Assembly: GCA_964561785.1 (NCBI GenBank)
Contig: CAZLRF010000017.1
Location: 1 to 64,000 of the forward strand
DNA length: 64,000 nucleotides
Source of the DNA: DATBSL01 sp964561785
Lineage (GTDB): Bacteria; Acidobacteriota; Vicinamibacteria; Fen-336
Direction: 5' to 3'
Under the pieces are notes generated by a model that searched no databases, had not been told where the DNA came from, and saw only the letters and a program-made list of their open reading frames with translations. How positions within the stretch are numbered: the first letter of the stretch is position 1; the number at the start of each line of letters is the position of its first letter. This document shows, piece by piece, positions 25,124-33,421 of the stretch. The position numbers were made by a program, and so were the translations under genes.

Positions 25124-25127
25124 GGGC

Positions 25128-25892
25128 TCACCCCTCGAACCTGAGGAGGACCACCGTGATGTTGTCCTCCCCCCCCCGCTCGTTCGCCTCGTCCACGAGG
25201 GCGTCCGCGGCGGCCGCGACGTCGCCGCCCGACCTCTGCAGGATCCGCGCGATGTCGTCGTCGGCGATCATCGTGGTCAGGCCGTCCGAGCAGAGGAGGA
25301 GGATCTCCCCGGCGCTCATGCGCCGGGCCTGGATGTCGACGACGAGGTCCGAGCGCCCGCCGAGGGCGCGGGTGACCACGTTGCGCAGGGGGTGGCTGCG
25401 CGCCTGCTCCGCGGAGATGACGCCGCTCTGGATCTGCTCGTTGACCCAGGAGTGGTCGCTCGTGAGCTGCGCGATCTCGCCCCCGCTCCACAGGTAGATC
25501 CGGCTGTCTCCGACGTGGGCGAGGTGCGCGACGTCCCCGTCCACGAGGACGGCGGCGACCGTCGTCGCCATCCCCTCGTACTCCGCGCTCTCCCGCGTCG
25601 CCTCGAGCACTCGGCGGTTCGCGTGGCGGATGGCCGTCTTCAGCCGGTTGCCCTCGTAGGAGATGGTCTCGTCGAGGCCGAAGGGCCAGGTGATCTCCTC
25701 GTTGCCGCCGGTCAGGGTCACGAACTCGTTGATCGCGTCGACCGCCACCCGGGACGCGACCTCGCCCGCGGCGTGGCCGCCCATGCCGTCGGCGACCACG
25801 TACAGCTTCTGCTCGGGGTTGAGAAAGAGGGCGTCCTCGTTCCCCTTGCGCTTCTTCCCGACGTCGCTCCGCGCCTCGCAGACGATCTTCAT
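25128..25892 (-). CDS. PP2C-type Ser/Thr protein phosphatase
   Basis: A 254-residue cytoplasmic phosphatase of the PPM/Stp type, expected to reverse the action of the adjacent kinase. GNEDA near residue 18, ADGMGGHAAG near 35, AHVGDSRIYLW near 127, LCSDGLT near 198 and the final EDNITVV carry the metal-binding aspartates. It is in the same run as the DnaJ gene (four-base gap upstream) and the kinase gene (four-base gap downstream). Confidence 0.94.
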   Translation of the reverse strand: MKIVCEARSDVGKKRKGNEDALFLNPEQKLYVVADGMGGHAAGEVASRVAVDAINEFVTLTGGNEEITWPFGLDETISYEGNRLKTAIRHANRRVLEATRESAEYEGMATTVAAVLVDGDVAHLAHVGDSRIYLWSGGEIAQLTSDHSWVNEQIQSGVISAEQARSHPLRNVVTRALGGRSDLVVDIQARRMSAGEILLLCSDGLTTMIADDDIARILQRSGGDVAAAADALVDEANERGGEDNITVVLLRFEG

Positions 25893-25896
25893 GGGC

Positions 25897-26499
25897 TCAC
25901 TGCTTCGCGACGCCGAGCTCCGCGGCGAGCCGCTGGACGCGGGCGTCGCGGGGAGCGAGGCGCAGCGCGGCCTCGACCGCCTTCTGGGCGCGCAGCCTCA
26001 GTCCCTGCCGGGCGAGCACCGCGGCGAGCTCCGTGAACGCCCCCGCGTTGCGGGGGTCGAGCTGGGCGCCGCGCTCGAGGGCCTGGACCGCCTCGCGGGC
26101 GAGGGAGGGAACGCGGGACAGGGCGCGGCCGAGGGCCACGTGGTAGGCGGCTTCCTCGGGGGCGTGGTGGACCGCGGTGCGCAGGAGAGCGACCGCCTCC
26201 TCGACGGGGCCCGCCTCGGCGAGTTGCAGCGCGCGCTCGTAGGCGTCGCGGGCGATCTCCTGGGCCGAGCGGGGGGCGGGGCGGTGCCGCTGCTCGTCGT
26301 ACTCCTGGCGGCTCCTCGGGTTGACGAGGGTGTTGAACGCGGTGGTGAGGTCCTGGAACTCGCGCTCCGCCGCCTTCTTCAGCGCCGGGTCGGTGAAGCG
26401 GTCGGGGTGCTTGTCGCGCGCGAGGCGGGCGTAGGCGGAGCGGATCTCCGCCGCGGAGGCGGTGGGGGCGACGCCGAGGGTCTCGTAGTGGTCGCTCAT
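25897..26499 (-). CDS. DnaJ-domain protein with TPR-like tail
   Basis: A 200-residue J-domain protein. The J domain is N-terminal (about 3-68) with the HPDRF motif (HPD) near residue 36. The C-terminal half is helical and TPR-like. It lacks the G/F region and zinc fingers of full DnaJ, so it is a specialised co-chaperone for DnaK, perhaps for the signalling proteins encoded around it. Seven bases separate it from the HEAT-like gene upstream. Confidence 0.85.
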   Translation of the reverse strand: MSDHYETLGVAPTASAAEIRSAYARLARDKHPDRFTDPALKKAAEREFQDLTTAFNTLVNPRSRQEYDEQRHRPAPRSAQEIARDAYERALQLAEAGPVEEAVALLRTAVHHAPEEAAYHVALGRALSRVPSLAREAVQALERGAQLDPRNAGAFTELAAVLARQGLRLRAQKAVEAALRLAPRDARVQRLAAELGVAKQ

Positions 26500-26506
26500 G
26501 TCGGGC

Positions 26507-27595
26507 CTAGCGCGGCGACTGCGTCTTCACGAACTTCTGGGCGTGCTTGCGCACGGCCTCGGGGACGTTGCGGTCCACCGCGATGCCCTTGATGTCCCTC
26601 GGGTTGAGCCGCGGGACGAGGTTGAGGGCGATGCCGATGGGCGTCCTCGGGTTGCGCACCAGATTGTTGACCACCGCGTAGCGCTTCGTCCACTCCCGGT
26701 GGTTGCCGATCTCCCGAAGGACCTGGTCGGAGACGTTCTTCATCGCGGAGAACGCCTCGATCTCCGCCTCGGTCATCTTGGGGCTGCCGAGCACGGCGCT
26801 CGCCACCAGGCGGTTGGGGTCGCGGATGAGGATCGCCCGCTCCTCGCGCGTGCCCTTGAGGGCGGTGAGGAGCTTCTCGGCGGTGTTCAGCCGGTAGATC
26901 TTCTGGACCGCGCTCACCTTCTCGGTCTGCTGCCGCTCCTCCTCGGAGAGGTAGCGCACCATCGCCTCGTCCTCGGTGAGGAAGACGTCGCCCGGGGGCG
27001 CGATGTCTTCCGCGGGCGGGGACGACGGCTCGGGCGCCGGGGCCTGCGCCTGCTCCGGCGGCGGCGCGGGCTCCGGGGCCGCCGCCGGCTGCTCCCCGAT
27101 GCGGAAGGTCTCGCGCAGCTCGCGCAGTCGGCGCTTCTGGTCGTTGCTGAGGCCGGCGTTCGACTCGAGCGCGACGAGCAGCGACGTGCGGCGCAGGAGC
27201 CGCGTCTGGTTGATCACGACCAGCTCGGCGAGGGCCTGCGGCAGGGTGGGGGCGAGGGCCTCGATCGCCTCGTCGGGGAGCGACGTGTTCTGCAGCGCCG
27301 CCTCGCGCAGCTCGGGCTCGGGGCGGCGGGCGACCGCCCACGCGAGCACCCGGGCCGGCGTGTCGCGGCTCTTGAGGACGGGCAGCAGCTCGGGGGCGGG
27401 GAACTCGCCGAGCGACTTCTCCGCGGCCGCGCGCACGGCCTCGTCGGCGTCCGCGACGAGGTCGGTCCACAGGTCGATCAGGTCCTCGGGCTTGAGGGGC
27501 AGCAGCCCCTGTGCGGCCATGAGGCGCAGGTCGCGGGCGACGCCTCCGCGGCGGAACTGGTCGACGAGGGGGTTGGTGGGCCGGGCTTCCGACAT
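26507..27595 (-). CDS. HEAT-like repeat protein (larger paralogue)
   Basis: A 362-residue soluble helical protein without a recognised enzyme motif. The N-terminal 150 residues and C-terminal 145 residues are HEAT-like. They are joined by a proline/alanine/glutamate-rich linker (about 170-205). The C-terminal motif YAVVNNLVRNPRTPIGIAL near 307 is repeated in modified form in the gene at 28488-29243, so the two are paralogues. It sits between the RodZ-like gene and the DnaJ gene. It is probably an adaptor. The partner is unknown. Confidence 0.7.
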   Translation of the reverse strand: MSEARPTNPLVDQFRRGGVARDLRLMAAQGLLPLKPEDLIDLWTDLVADADEAVRAAAEKSLGEFPAPELLPVLKSRDTPARVLAWAVARRPEPELREAALQNTSLPDEAIEALAPTLPQALAELVVINQTRLLRRTSLLVALESNAGLSNDQKRRLRELRETFRIGEQPAAAPEPAPPPEQAQAPAPEPSSPPAEDIAPPGDVFLTEDEAMVRYLSEEERQQTEKVSAVQKIYRLNTAEKLLTALKGTREERAILIRDPNRLVASAVLGSPKMTEAEIEAFSAMKNVSDQVLREIGNHREWTKRYAVVNNLVRNPRTPIGIALNLVPRLNPRDIKGIAVDRNVPEAVRKHAQKFVKTQSPR

Positions 27596-27602
27596 CGGCC
27601 GC

Positions 27603-28376
27603 TCAGCCGCTCCGTCCGTCGGGCTCGGCGCCGCCTTGCGGCTCGACGAGCGAGGGGAGGTTCTGCCGTGTGATCACGATGTTCTTGCGCACCTCGCCGC
27701 TGCGGCCGAGGGGCAGCGTCGGACGGTCGTTGACCCGGATGCTGAGGCCCCCCGCGTTGCCCACCGAGAGCACGATCTCCCCCTGGGCCTCGAGGGTCTG
27801 GGACTCGCCCTGGGCGAGAATGCGGTTGACGACGGTCTCGCCGTCGGCACGAACCTCGACCCAGCAGTCCTGCTGCGCGGTCATGGTCAGCACCAGCGAG
27901 TCCGAGGCGGGGGCGGCTTGCGCCGCGGCGGGAGGAGGGTACACCCGGTCCGTCGGCAGCACGGCGGGCGCGGCGGTCACGGGGAGGGGCGTCGGCTCGG
28001 GAGCGGCCGGGCCCCCGGCGTCGCCTCCCCGGCGGAGCACGAGCACGGCGGCGACGATCGCGACGGCCGCGAGGAACGCGTGCCCTGGCGAGACCATCCG
28101 CCCGCGGGTCGAGGGCGCGGGCGAGCGGCGCTCGGCCGGCGCCTCGCCGTGGGCGGCGACGTGCTCGGCCACGGTCTTGTCCACATCGAGGCCCAGGAAC
28201 GCCGCGTACTGCCTCACGAACGCGCGGGGGAACAGGCCGCCCGGGAGCACGTCGAGCCGGTCCTCCTCGAGCGCCTGGAGGAAGCGCACGCTGATCTTGG
28301 TGCTCTCTGCGATCTCGCGGAGGGATACCCCGCGCACCTCGCGCTCTCTCCTCAGCTTCTCGCCGAACGAGCCCAT
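27603..28376 (-). CDS. rodZ: RodZ-like cytoskeletal membrane protein
   Basis: A 257-residue single-pass protein with the RodZ architecture. An N-terminal helix-turn-helix of the HTH_25 type (GEKLRREREVRGVSL, then FLQALEEDR, about 5-70) is followed by a basic stretch, a membrane helix near 112-128, a proline/alanine-rich periplasmic linker and a C-terminal beta domain of the DUF4115 type (about 165-240, with CWVEVRADG). RodZ links MreB to cell-wall synthesis. The ATG at 28376 is chosen because a strong promoter at 28424-28453 lies between it and the more distant start at 28472. Confidence 0.85.
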   Translation of the reverse strand: MGSFGEKLRREREVRGVSLREIAESTKISVRFLQALEEDRLDVLPGGLFPRAFVRQYAAFLGLDVDKTVAEHVAAHGEAPAERRSPAPSTRGRMVSPGHAFLAAVAIVAAVLVLRRGGDAGGPAAPEPTPLPVTAAPAVLPTDRVYPPPAAAQAAPASDSLVLTMTAQQDCWVEVRADGETVVNRILAQGESQTLEAQGEIVLSVGNAGGLSIRVNDRPTLPLGRSGEVRKNIVITRQNLPSLVEPQGGAEPDGRSG

Positions 28377-28423
28377 GGCATCCGCTTTCTCGGCCCTGTC
28401 GACGCCAGGCCGCAGCGGGGGCG

Positions 28424-28453
28424 ATTCTATGGCCCGGAACACCGGGGTGTCAA
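28424..28453 (-). promoter_or_regulatory. Strong sigma70 promoter for the RodZ-like gene
   Basis: On the minus strand TTGACA (28453-28448) and TAGAAT (28429-28424) are separated by 18 bases. Transcription would start near 28417 and probably drives the genes from rodZ to the FHA gene. Confidence 0.8.
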
Positions 28454-28487
28454 ATGCATCTCGTTGAGCCATCGGGAATTGCCGCCG

Positions 28488-29243
28488 TCAGGACCGGCCG
28501 TCTCCGCGCTCGAGAACCTCGAGCGCGGCCGCGCGGACGACGCCCGCGAGTCCCGGCTCGTCGGCGACGCGCCGCAGGTCGCGCGCGACGAGCGACCGCA
28601 GCTGGCCGAGGGCGATCGAGAGCGGCGCGCGGGGCTGGAGCACGAGCGCGAGCTTCACCGCGTAGCTCGTGGACCAGCGCGGCGAGCCGGCGGCCGCCGG
28701 AAGCAGGGCCGCGCCCGCCGCGGCCCCCCGCAGCGCGCTCACGAGGTCCTCCTCGCGCAGGCGCGGGTTGACGAGCGCCGCCTCCACGACCCGCGGCTCC
28801 GAGTCGGCCAGCATCGCGGGGAGGAGGGCCGGGGTCGCGAGGCGGGCGAGCGTGACCCGGTCGCCGAGGCGCATCTCGCCGAGCGCGTCCCGCAGGAGGG
28901 ACTCGGCCCGGAACCGCACGGCGGCCGGCACGTGCGGAGCGGACGCGACGTCGGCGAGGTCGCGCCAGTGCAGCGAGGAGACGAGCCGCAGGGAGAGGGC
29001 CCGCGGGGCGCGCGGGTGGAGGACGACCCGGGCGAGGACGCGGGGCCGCTCGGACCACGGCCGTGCCGCCGCGACCTCCTCGAGGAAGGCCGCGGGCACG
29101 GCGCGGCGGAGCACGGCGACGAGGACCTGCTCGTCGTCCGCGAGCGCCACCGCCTCGCGGGCCCGCGGCCGGCTCTCTCCCGCCCGCCTCGCCTCCGCGA
29201 ACAGGGCGTCGACCGCTGCCGACTCCCTCTCCCGCGCGTCCAC
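28488..29243 (-). CDS. HEAT-like repeat protein (smaller paralogue)
   Basis: A 251-residue, alanine/arginine/leucine-rich, wholly helical protein. Its C-terminal part, with YAVKLALVLQPRAPLSIAL near 193, matches the larger paralogue at 26507-27595 at the same distance from the C-terminus. No enzyme or membrane motif is visible. It starts at GTG and lies upstream of the RodZ promoter. Function unknown, probably an adaptor. Confidence 0.65.
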   Translation of the reverse strand: MDARERESAAVDALFAEARRAGESRPRAREAVALADDEQVLVAVLRRAVPAAFLEEVAAARPWSERPRVLARVVLHPRAPRALSLRLVSSLHWRDLADVASAPHVPAAVRFRAESLLRDALGEMRLGDRVTLARLATPALLPAMLADSEPRVVEAALVNPRLREEDLVSALRGAAAGAALLPAAAGSPRWSTSYAVKLALVLQPRAPLSIALGQLRSLVARDLRRVADEPGLAGVVRAAALEVLERGDGRS

Positions 29244-29258
29244 GGCCCTCGCCGCTCC

Positions 29259-29492
29259 CTAGCGCACGCCCGCGGGCGGCGAGAGGCGCTCGTGCAGGTC
29301 GCACAGGGCGAGCAGCAGGTTGACGAGGCCGAGGCCGGTGACCGCGCCTCGGGTGAAGGGGCTGAGGGCGAGCCCGCGCAGGCCGGGCCAGGGCTGCAGG
29401 AGCCAGTTGGCGTCCCACAGCGGCGTCCACGGGGCGACGACGAGGACGACGCCGACCAGGAGCGAGCTCAGGATCGAGACGAGGGCGGTCAC
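29259..29492 (-). CDS. Small two-helix membrane protein
   Basis: A 77-residue inner-membrane protein. The hydrophobic segments are near residues 3-21 and 48-66. They are separated by a tryptophan-rich loop (PWTPLWDANWLLQPWP). It starts at GTG. The position between the TPR gene and a HEAT-like gene suggests co-expression. I do not recognise a family. Confidence 0.6.
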   Translation of the reverse strand: MTALVSILSSLLVGVVLVVAPWTPLWDANWLLQPWPGLRGLALSPFTRGAVTGLGLVNLLLALCDLHERLSPPAGVR

Positions 29493-29504
29493 GTCGGGCC
29501 GCGC

Positions 29505-32261
29505 TCAGCCCCGGGCGCCGAGCGCGCGGACCTTTTCCGCCACGTCGCGGAACGAGGCGTCCTGGCCGTAGAGCTCGGTGAACAGGGCGAGCGCGCGATC
29601 GGTCTCCCCCGCCTGCTCGTGGGCGCTCGCGAGGTCGTAGCGCAGGCCCTGGTACTCCTCCTCGCTGCGCCCGTGGGCGGTGAGACCCTTCTCGAACCAC
29701 TTGACCGCGAGCTTGGGCATGCCCTTCTCGAGGAAGCAGATGCCCAGCATGCTCGCGCACTCGAGCAGCCGGCCCTCGTCCTTCGCCGCGAGCTGGAACT
29801 CGGCGATCGCCTCGTCGACGAGACCCATCTCCTTGTAGGCGATGCCGAGGTTGTATCGCGTCTCGTAGTCCTCCCGGCCGAGCTGCTTGTCGACCCCCTT
29901 CTGGAACTCGCGGAAGATGTCGGTGAGCGACGCATCCCCGAGGTCCGTGCCCTCGGCGGGCGGCGCCTCCGCCGCCACCGCCGGCTGGGCGCCGAACAGG
30001 CCGTCGAGCTCCGAGGCGAGGTCGAACCCGTCGCCGCCGCCCCCGGCAGGCAGGGGCTCGGGCGGAGGGGGCGGCGCCGGAGGGGGAGTGGTCGGCGTGA
30101 ACTCGAGGAAGCCCTCGTCGAACTGCAGCGGCGCCTCCTCGGGGGCGGCGGGCGGGGGCGCCGGCGGGGCGGGAAGGCCGAGACCGAGCTCGGCGAGGCG
30201 GCGGGCGAGCGCCGGGTGGCCGGCCATCCGCGGCCCGACCTCGTCGAGGACGCCCTTGGCATCGTCGACGAAGCCCATCGAGACGTACGACTCGATCTCG
30301 TCGAGGGCCCGGCGCAGGTCGGCGGGCACGTCGCTCGCGGGGATCGCGGGGGGCGCGGCCGCGACCACGAGGGGCAAAGGCGGCGGGGCGCTCGGGGCGG
30401 CCTCCTCGAGGTCGAAGCCCCGAGCGTCCGGCTCCTCCTCGTCGATGAAGCCCCCGCCGATGCCCGCGCCGGGCGGGCCGAGGTCCTCCTCGGTGAACTG
30501 GGGTTCGGCTTCCGGCTCCGGCTCGGGCTCGAGCGGCGCGGGCTCGAGGACGAGCGAGTCGTCGAGCGGCGACGGCTCCCCCTCGGCGGCGGGAGGAGCG
30601 GGCTCCTCGACCGTGATCTCGAGGCCGACCTCGGCCGACGCGGGGGGGGCCGCGCGGACGGCCGGCGCGAGGGCCTCGGCCCTCTCACCCAACGGGGCGA
30701 GCGAGCCGGCCTCTGCGTCCAGCTTCGCGGCCAGCGGCTCGTCACCCTTGAGCCGATGGACCTCCGCCATGGTCCGCAGGCGGCGGGCCGCGGCGTCCGT
30801 CTCCCCCTTCTCGCGGTGAAGCCCCACGAGCTCCTGCAGGGCCTCGAGGTTGTCGGGGAAACGGCCGAGCACCGCCTCGAACTGGTCCCGCGCCTTCTCG
30901 ACGAGGCCGTACTTGCGGAAGACACGCCCCTCGGCGAGGTGCTCGCCGATGAACTCCAGGTCGTCCGGGGTGAGCGGACCGCTCAGCTCGATCCCGGCGG
31001 GCCGGGCCGGGGGGGCGGGGACCGCGACCGGCGGAGGGGCCGGCTTCTCGAGGTCGACCTCGAAGCCCTCCGACGGCTGGACGCCCTGCTGCTCGCGCAG
31101 CCAGCGCAGCTTCGAGCGGTGCTGCTCGTTGCTGGGCTCGAGCTGGACCAGCATCTCGAGGATCGAGGCCGCCTGCTCGAGCCCGCCCGCGGCGAGGTAG
31201 GCCTCGACCATCTGCGAGTAGGTCTGGGCCACCAGCATGTCGTTGCGCGACTGGCGATACAGCTCGACCAGCTTCGCGAGGCTGCGGATGTGCGAGGGGT
31301 TGCGCTGGACGATCTGCTGGAGCAGAGCGGCGGCGTGGTCGATCTGCCGGCGCTCGACCAGCTTCTCGACCACCGGCAGCAGCTGCTCGAACGCTTCGTC
31401 GTGGAGGCCCCCGGCGAGGTACACGTGCCCGAGCTGCTGGCGGGCGTCCTGGTCGGAAGGGTCGCGTTGGAGCAACCCCTCGAGGACCCGGCGGGCGTCG
31501 TCCGACCGCTTCGCGCCGAGGTAGGCCTCCGCCAGCCGCAGCGCGACCTCGCGGTCGGCGGGCACGGCCCGCTGCGCCTCCTCGAGGTGCCCGATCGCCC
31601 GTGCGTAGTCCTTCTGCACGAGGTGGACCCGCGCGGCGGCGGTCAGGAGGCGGGGGCTGCGGGGACCGGCGCGGAGGGACTTGTCGACGAGCTGCAGGGC
31701 CTCGGCGTGGTGGCCCTTCTTGACCAGCTCGTCCGCGATCGCCACGTACTCCGCCGCGGCCCGTTCGGGGTCGCTGTCCCGGTACAGGTCGGCGAGGCGC
31801 CCCCTGACCTTGATGTCCGAGGGGTCGAGCTCGGCCATCCGCTTGAGGACCTTGCCCGCCTCCTCCTTGCGGCCCCGCCGGATGTACTCCTCGATCACCT
31901 CCCCGTAGGCCTGCTTCGCGTCGCCGGCGAGGCCCTGCCTCGCGTAGAGGTCGCCGAGCTGCTCCTTCGCGGTCAGGTCGGAGGGGTCGTTCTTGAGGAC
32001 CTTCTTCCACAGGGCGATCGACTTGAGGTGGAAGCCGTCTTCGGCCCAGTGGCGGGCGACCCTCTTGTACTGCTCGTTCGCCGCGCCCAGGTTGTTGAGC
32101 TTCGCGTAGAGGTCCCCGATCCGATTGATCGTGTTCCAGTCGGGCTTGTTGGGGTTGTCCTGGACGATCTGCTTCAGAAGCTCGATGGCCTTCGCGTAGT
32201 CGCCCTTCTTCTCGGCGCCGTCGGCGTCGCGCTTGAGCTGGAGAGGGTTCGCCTTGGCCAC
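29505..32261 (-). CDS. Large cytoplasmic TPR protein
   Basis: A 918-residue protein with no signal peptide. Residues 10-400 carry about ten TPR units, for example GDYAKAIELLKQIVQ and IRRGRKEEAGKVLKRMAEL. A long proline/glutamate-rich acidic linker (about 405-800) is broken by a second TPR group near 430-520. A final TPR block (about 810-905) contains YNLGIAYKEMGLVDEAI. Proteins of this form occur in bacteria with gliding, type IV pili or large envelope machines. The GTG start lies 15 bases after rnhB, so it may continue the ffh-rnhB transcript. Confidence 0.8.
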   Translation of the reverse strand: MAKANPLQLKRDADGAEKKGDYAKAIELLKQIVQDNPNKPDWNTINRIGDLYAKLNNLGAANEQYKRVARHWAEDGFHLKSIALWKKVLKNDPSDLTAKEQLGDLYARQGLAGDAKQAYGEVIEEYIRRGRKEEAGKVLKRMAELDPSDIKVRGRLADLYRDSDPERAAAEYVAIADELVKKGHHAEALQLVDKSLRAGPRSPRLLTAAARVHLVQKDYARAIGHLEEAQRAVPADREVALRLAEAYLGAKRSDDARRVLEGLLQRDPSDQDARQQLGHVYLAGGLHDEAFEQLLPVVEKLVERRQIDHAAALLQQIVQRNPSHIRSLAKLVELYRQSRNDMLVAQTYSQMVEAYLAAGGLEQAASILEMLVQLEPSNEQHRSKLRWLREQQGVQPSEGFEVDLEKPAPPPVAVPAPPARPAGIELSGPLTPDDLEFIGEHLAEGRVFRKYGLVEKARDQFEAVLGRFPDNLEALQELVGLHREKGETDAAARRLRTMAEVHRLKGDEPLAAKLDAEAGSLAPLGERAEALAPAVRAAPPASAEVGLEITVEEPAPPAAEGEPSPLDDSLVLEPAPLEPEPEPEAEPQFTEEDLGPPGAGIGGGFIDEEEPDARGFDLEEAAPSAPPPLPLVVAAAPPAIPASDVPADLRRALDEIESYVSMGFVDDAKGVLDEVGPRMAGHPALARRLAELGLGLPAPPAPPPAAPEEAPLQFDEGFLEFTPTTPPPAPPPPPEPLPAGGGGDGFDLASELDGLFGAQPAVAAEAPPAEGTDLGDASLTDIFREFQKGVDKQLGREDYETRYNLGIAYKEMGLVDEAIAEFQLAAKDEGRLLECASMLGICFLEKGMPKLAVKWFEKGLTAHGRSEEEYQGLRYDLASAHEQAGETDRALALFTELYGQDASFRDVAEKVRALGARG

Positions 32262-32276
32262 GCTAGCCCCGCGTCC

Positions 32277-32942
32277 TCACGCGAACAGCCACGGCTGGGT
32301 GCCATGGAAGGAGCGACGGTGGATGGCCGAGGGCCCGAGGCGGCGCAGGGCGTCGCGATGCCCCTCGCTGCCGTAGCCCATGTTGAGGGCGAGCCCGTAG
32401 CCCGGGTGCGCGCGGTCGAGGTCGCGCATGAGAGCGTCCCGGTCCACCTTGGCGACGATGGAGGCGGCGGCGATCGACACCGACAGCGCGTCCCCCTTCA
32501 CGATGGGGCGCTGCGGGATGGCGAGCCCGGGAATGGTGAGCGCGTCCACGAGGAGCAGGTCGGGGGCGACGGGCAGGGCGAGGACGGCCCGGCGCATCGC
32601 GAGGAGCGTCGCCTGGAGGACGTTCACGCGGTCGATCTCCGCGGGCTCGGCGCGACCGACGCCGACCGCGCGGGCTCCCTCGCGGATCCGCGCGGCGAGC
32701 GCCTCGCGCCGCCGCCGGGTGAGCCGCTTGGAGTCGTCGAGCCCCGCGGGGTCGAACGAGTCGCCCAGCACGACCGCGGCGGCCACGACGGGGCCGCACA
32801 GCGCGCCCCGGCCCACCTCGTCGACGCCCGCGACGACACCGTGACCGGCAGCCTTCGCCTCCTCCTCGAAACGGGTTCCGCAGCGCAGCTCCACCCCGCG
32901 GTGGACCGCCGGCCGTCGGCTCCGCCCCGACCCTCCCGTCAT
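32277..32942 (-). CDS. rnhB: Ribonuclease HII
   Basis: Cuts RNA in RNA-DNA hybrids and at single ribonucleotides in DNA. The 221-residue protein has VAGVDEVGRGALCGPVVAAA near residue 36, which supplies the first catalytic Asp and Glu, then LLLVDAL near 131, ASIVAKVDRD near 157 and the C-terminal HRRSF. The ATG at 32942 follows GAGGGGGGCG. A GTG at 32894 is an alternative start that fits the usual N-terminus better. It is next to rplS, a common arrangement. Confidence 0.95.
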   Translation of the reverse strand: MTGGSGRSRRPAVHRGVELRCGTRFEEEAKAAGHGVVAGVDEVGRGALCGPVVAAAVVLGDSFDPAGLDDSKRLTRRRREALAARIREGARAVGVGRAEPAEIDRVNVLQATLLAMRRAVLALPVAPDLLLVDALTIPGLAIPQRPIVKGDALSVSIAAASIVAKVDRDALMRDLDRAHPGYGLALNMGYGSEGHRDALRRLGPSAIHRRSFHGTQPWLFA

Positions 32943-33002
32943 CGCCCCCCTCGCTCCCCGCCGGCCCGCGGGGCCGGCGAGGGGCCTGCCCCCCGGCCGG
33001 CG

Positions 33003-33404
33003 CTAGGCCTCCGGGGTCGCCTCCACCCGCTTCTCCTTCATGCGGCCCGCCTTGCCCTTGCGCTCGCGCAGGAAGTAGAGCTTGGCCCGCCTCACCCGCG
33101 CGTGCTTGACCACCTCGACCTTGTCGATGGTCCGCGCGTTCAAGGGGAAGATCCGCTCCACCCCGGTGCCGAAGGAGACCTTGCGCACCGTCATCGTGGC
33201 GCGCGAGCCGCTGCCGCGCAGGCCGATGACGACGCCCTCGAAGACCTGGACGCGCTCGCGCTCGGTCTCCTTGGGCTTGCCCTTGATCTCCTCCTTGACG
33301 TTCGTCTCCTTGACGCGCACGTGCACGCGCACCGTGTCGCCGGGGCTGAGCCGCGGCAGGCCCGTCTTCCGGTCCGCCGCCTCGACTGTCTCGATCGCCT
33401 TCAT
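33003..33404 (-). CDS. rplS: 50S ribosomal protein L19 (bL19)
   Basis: A 133-residue ribosomal protein at the 30S-50S interface. PGDTVRVHV near 21, RVQVFEGVVI near 50, RKVSFGTGVERIFPLN near 74 and RRAKLYFLRE near 105 are diagnostic. It starts at ATG after AGAGGA, and a longer open frame upstream is only a shadow of trmD. It has the classical neighbour trmD 17 bases upstream. Confidence 0.97.
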   Translation of the reverse strand: MKAIETVEAADRKTGLPRLSPGDTVRVHVRVKETNVKEEIKGKPKETERERVQVFEGVVIGLRGSGSRATMTVRKVSFGTGVERIFPLNARTIDKVEVVKHARVRRAKLYFLRERKGKAGRMKEKRVEATPEA

Positions 33405-33421
33405 GGTCCTCTTTTCCGTCC

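Noticed and set aside
28377..28472. Longer start for the RodZ-like gene at 28472
   Set aside because: The TTGACA/TAGAAT promoter at 28424-28453 lies inside the extension, so the extra codons would not be transcribed from it. The family begins at the ATG at 28376.
32943..33002. GC-rich palindrome between rplS and rnhB as a terminator
   Set aside because: It can fold strongly, but there is no T-run and rnhB follows on the same strand. Random GC-rich sequence gives many such hairpins.
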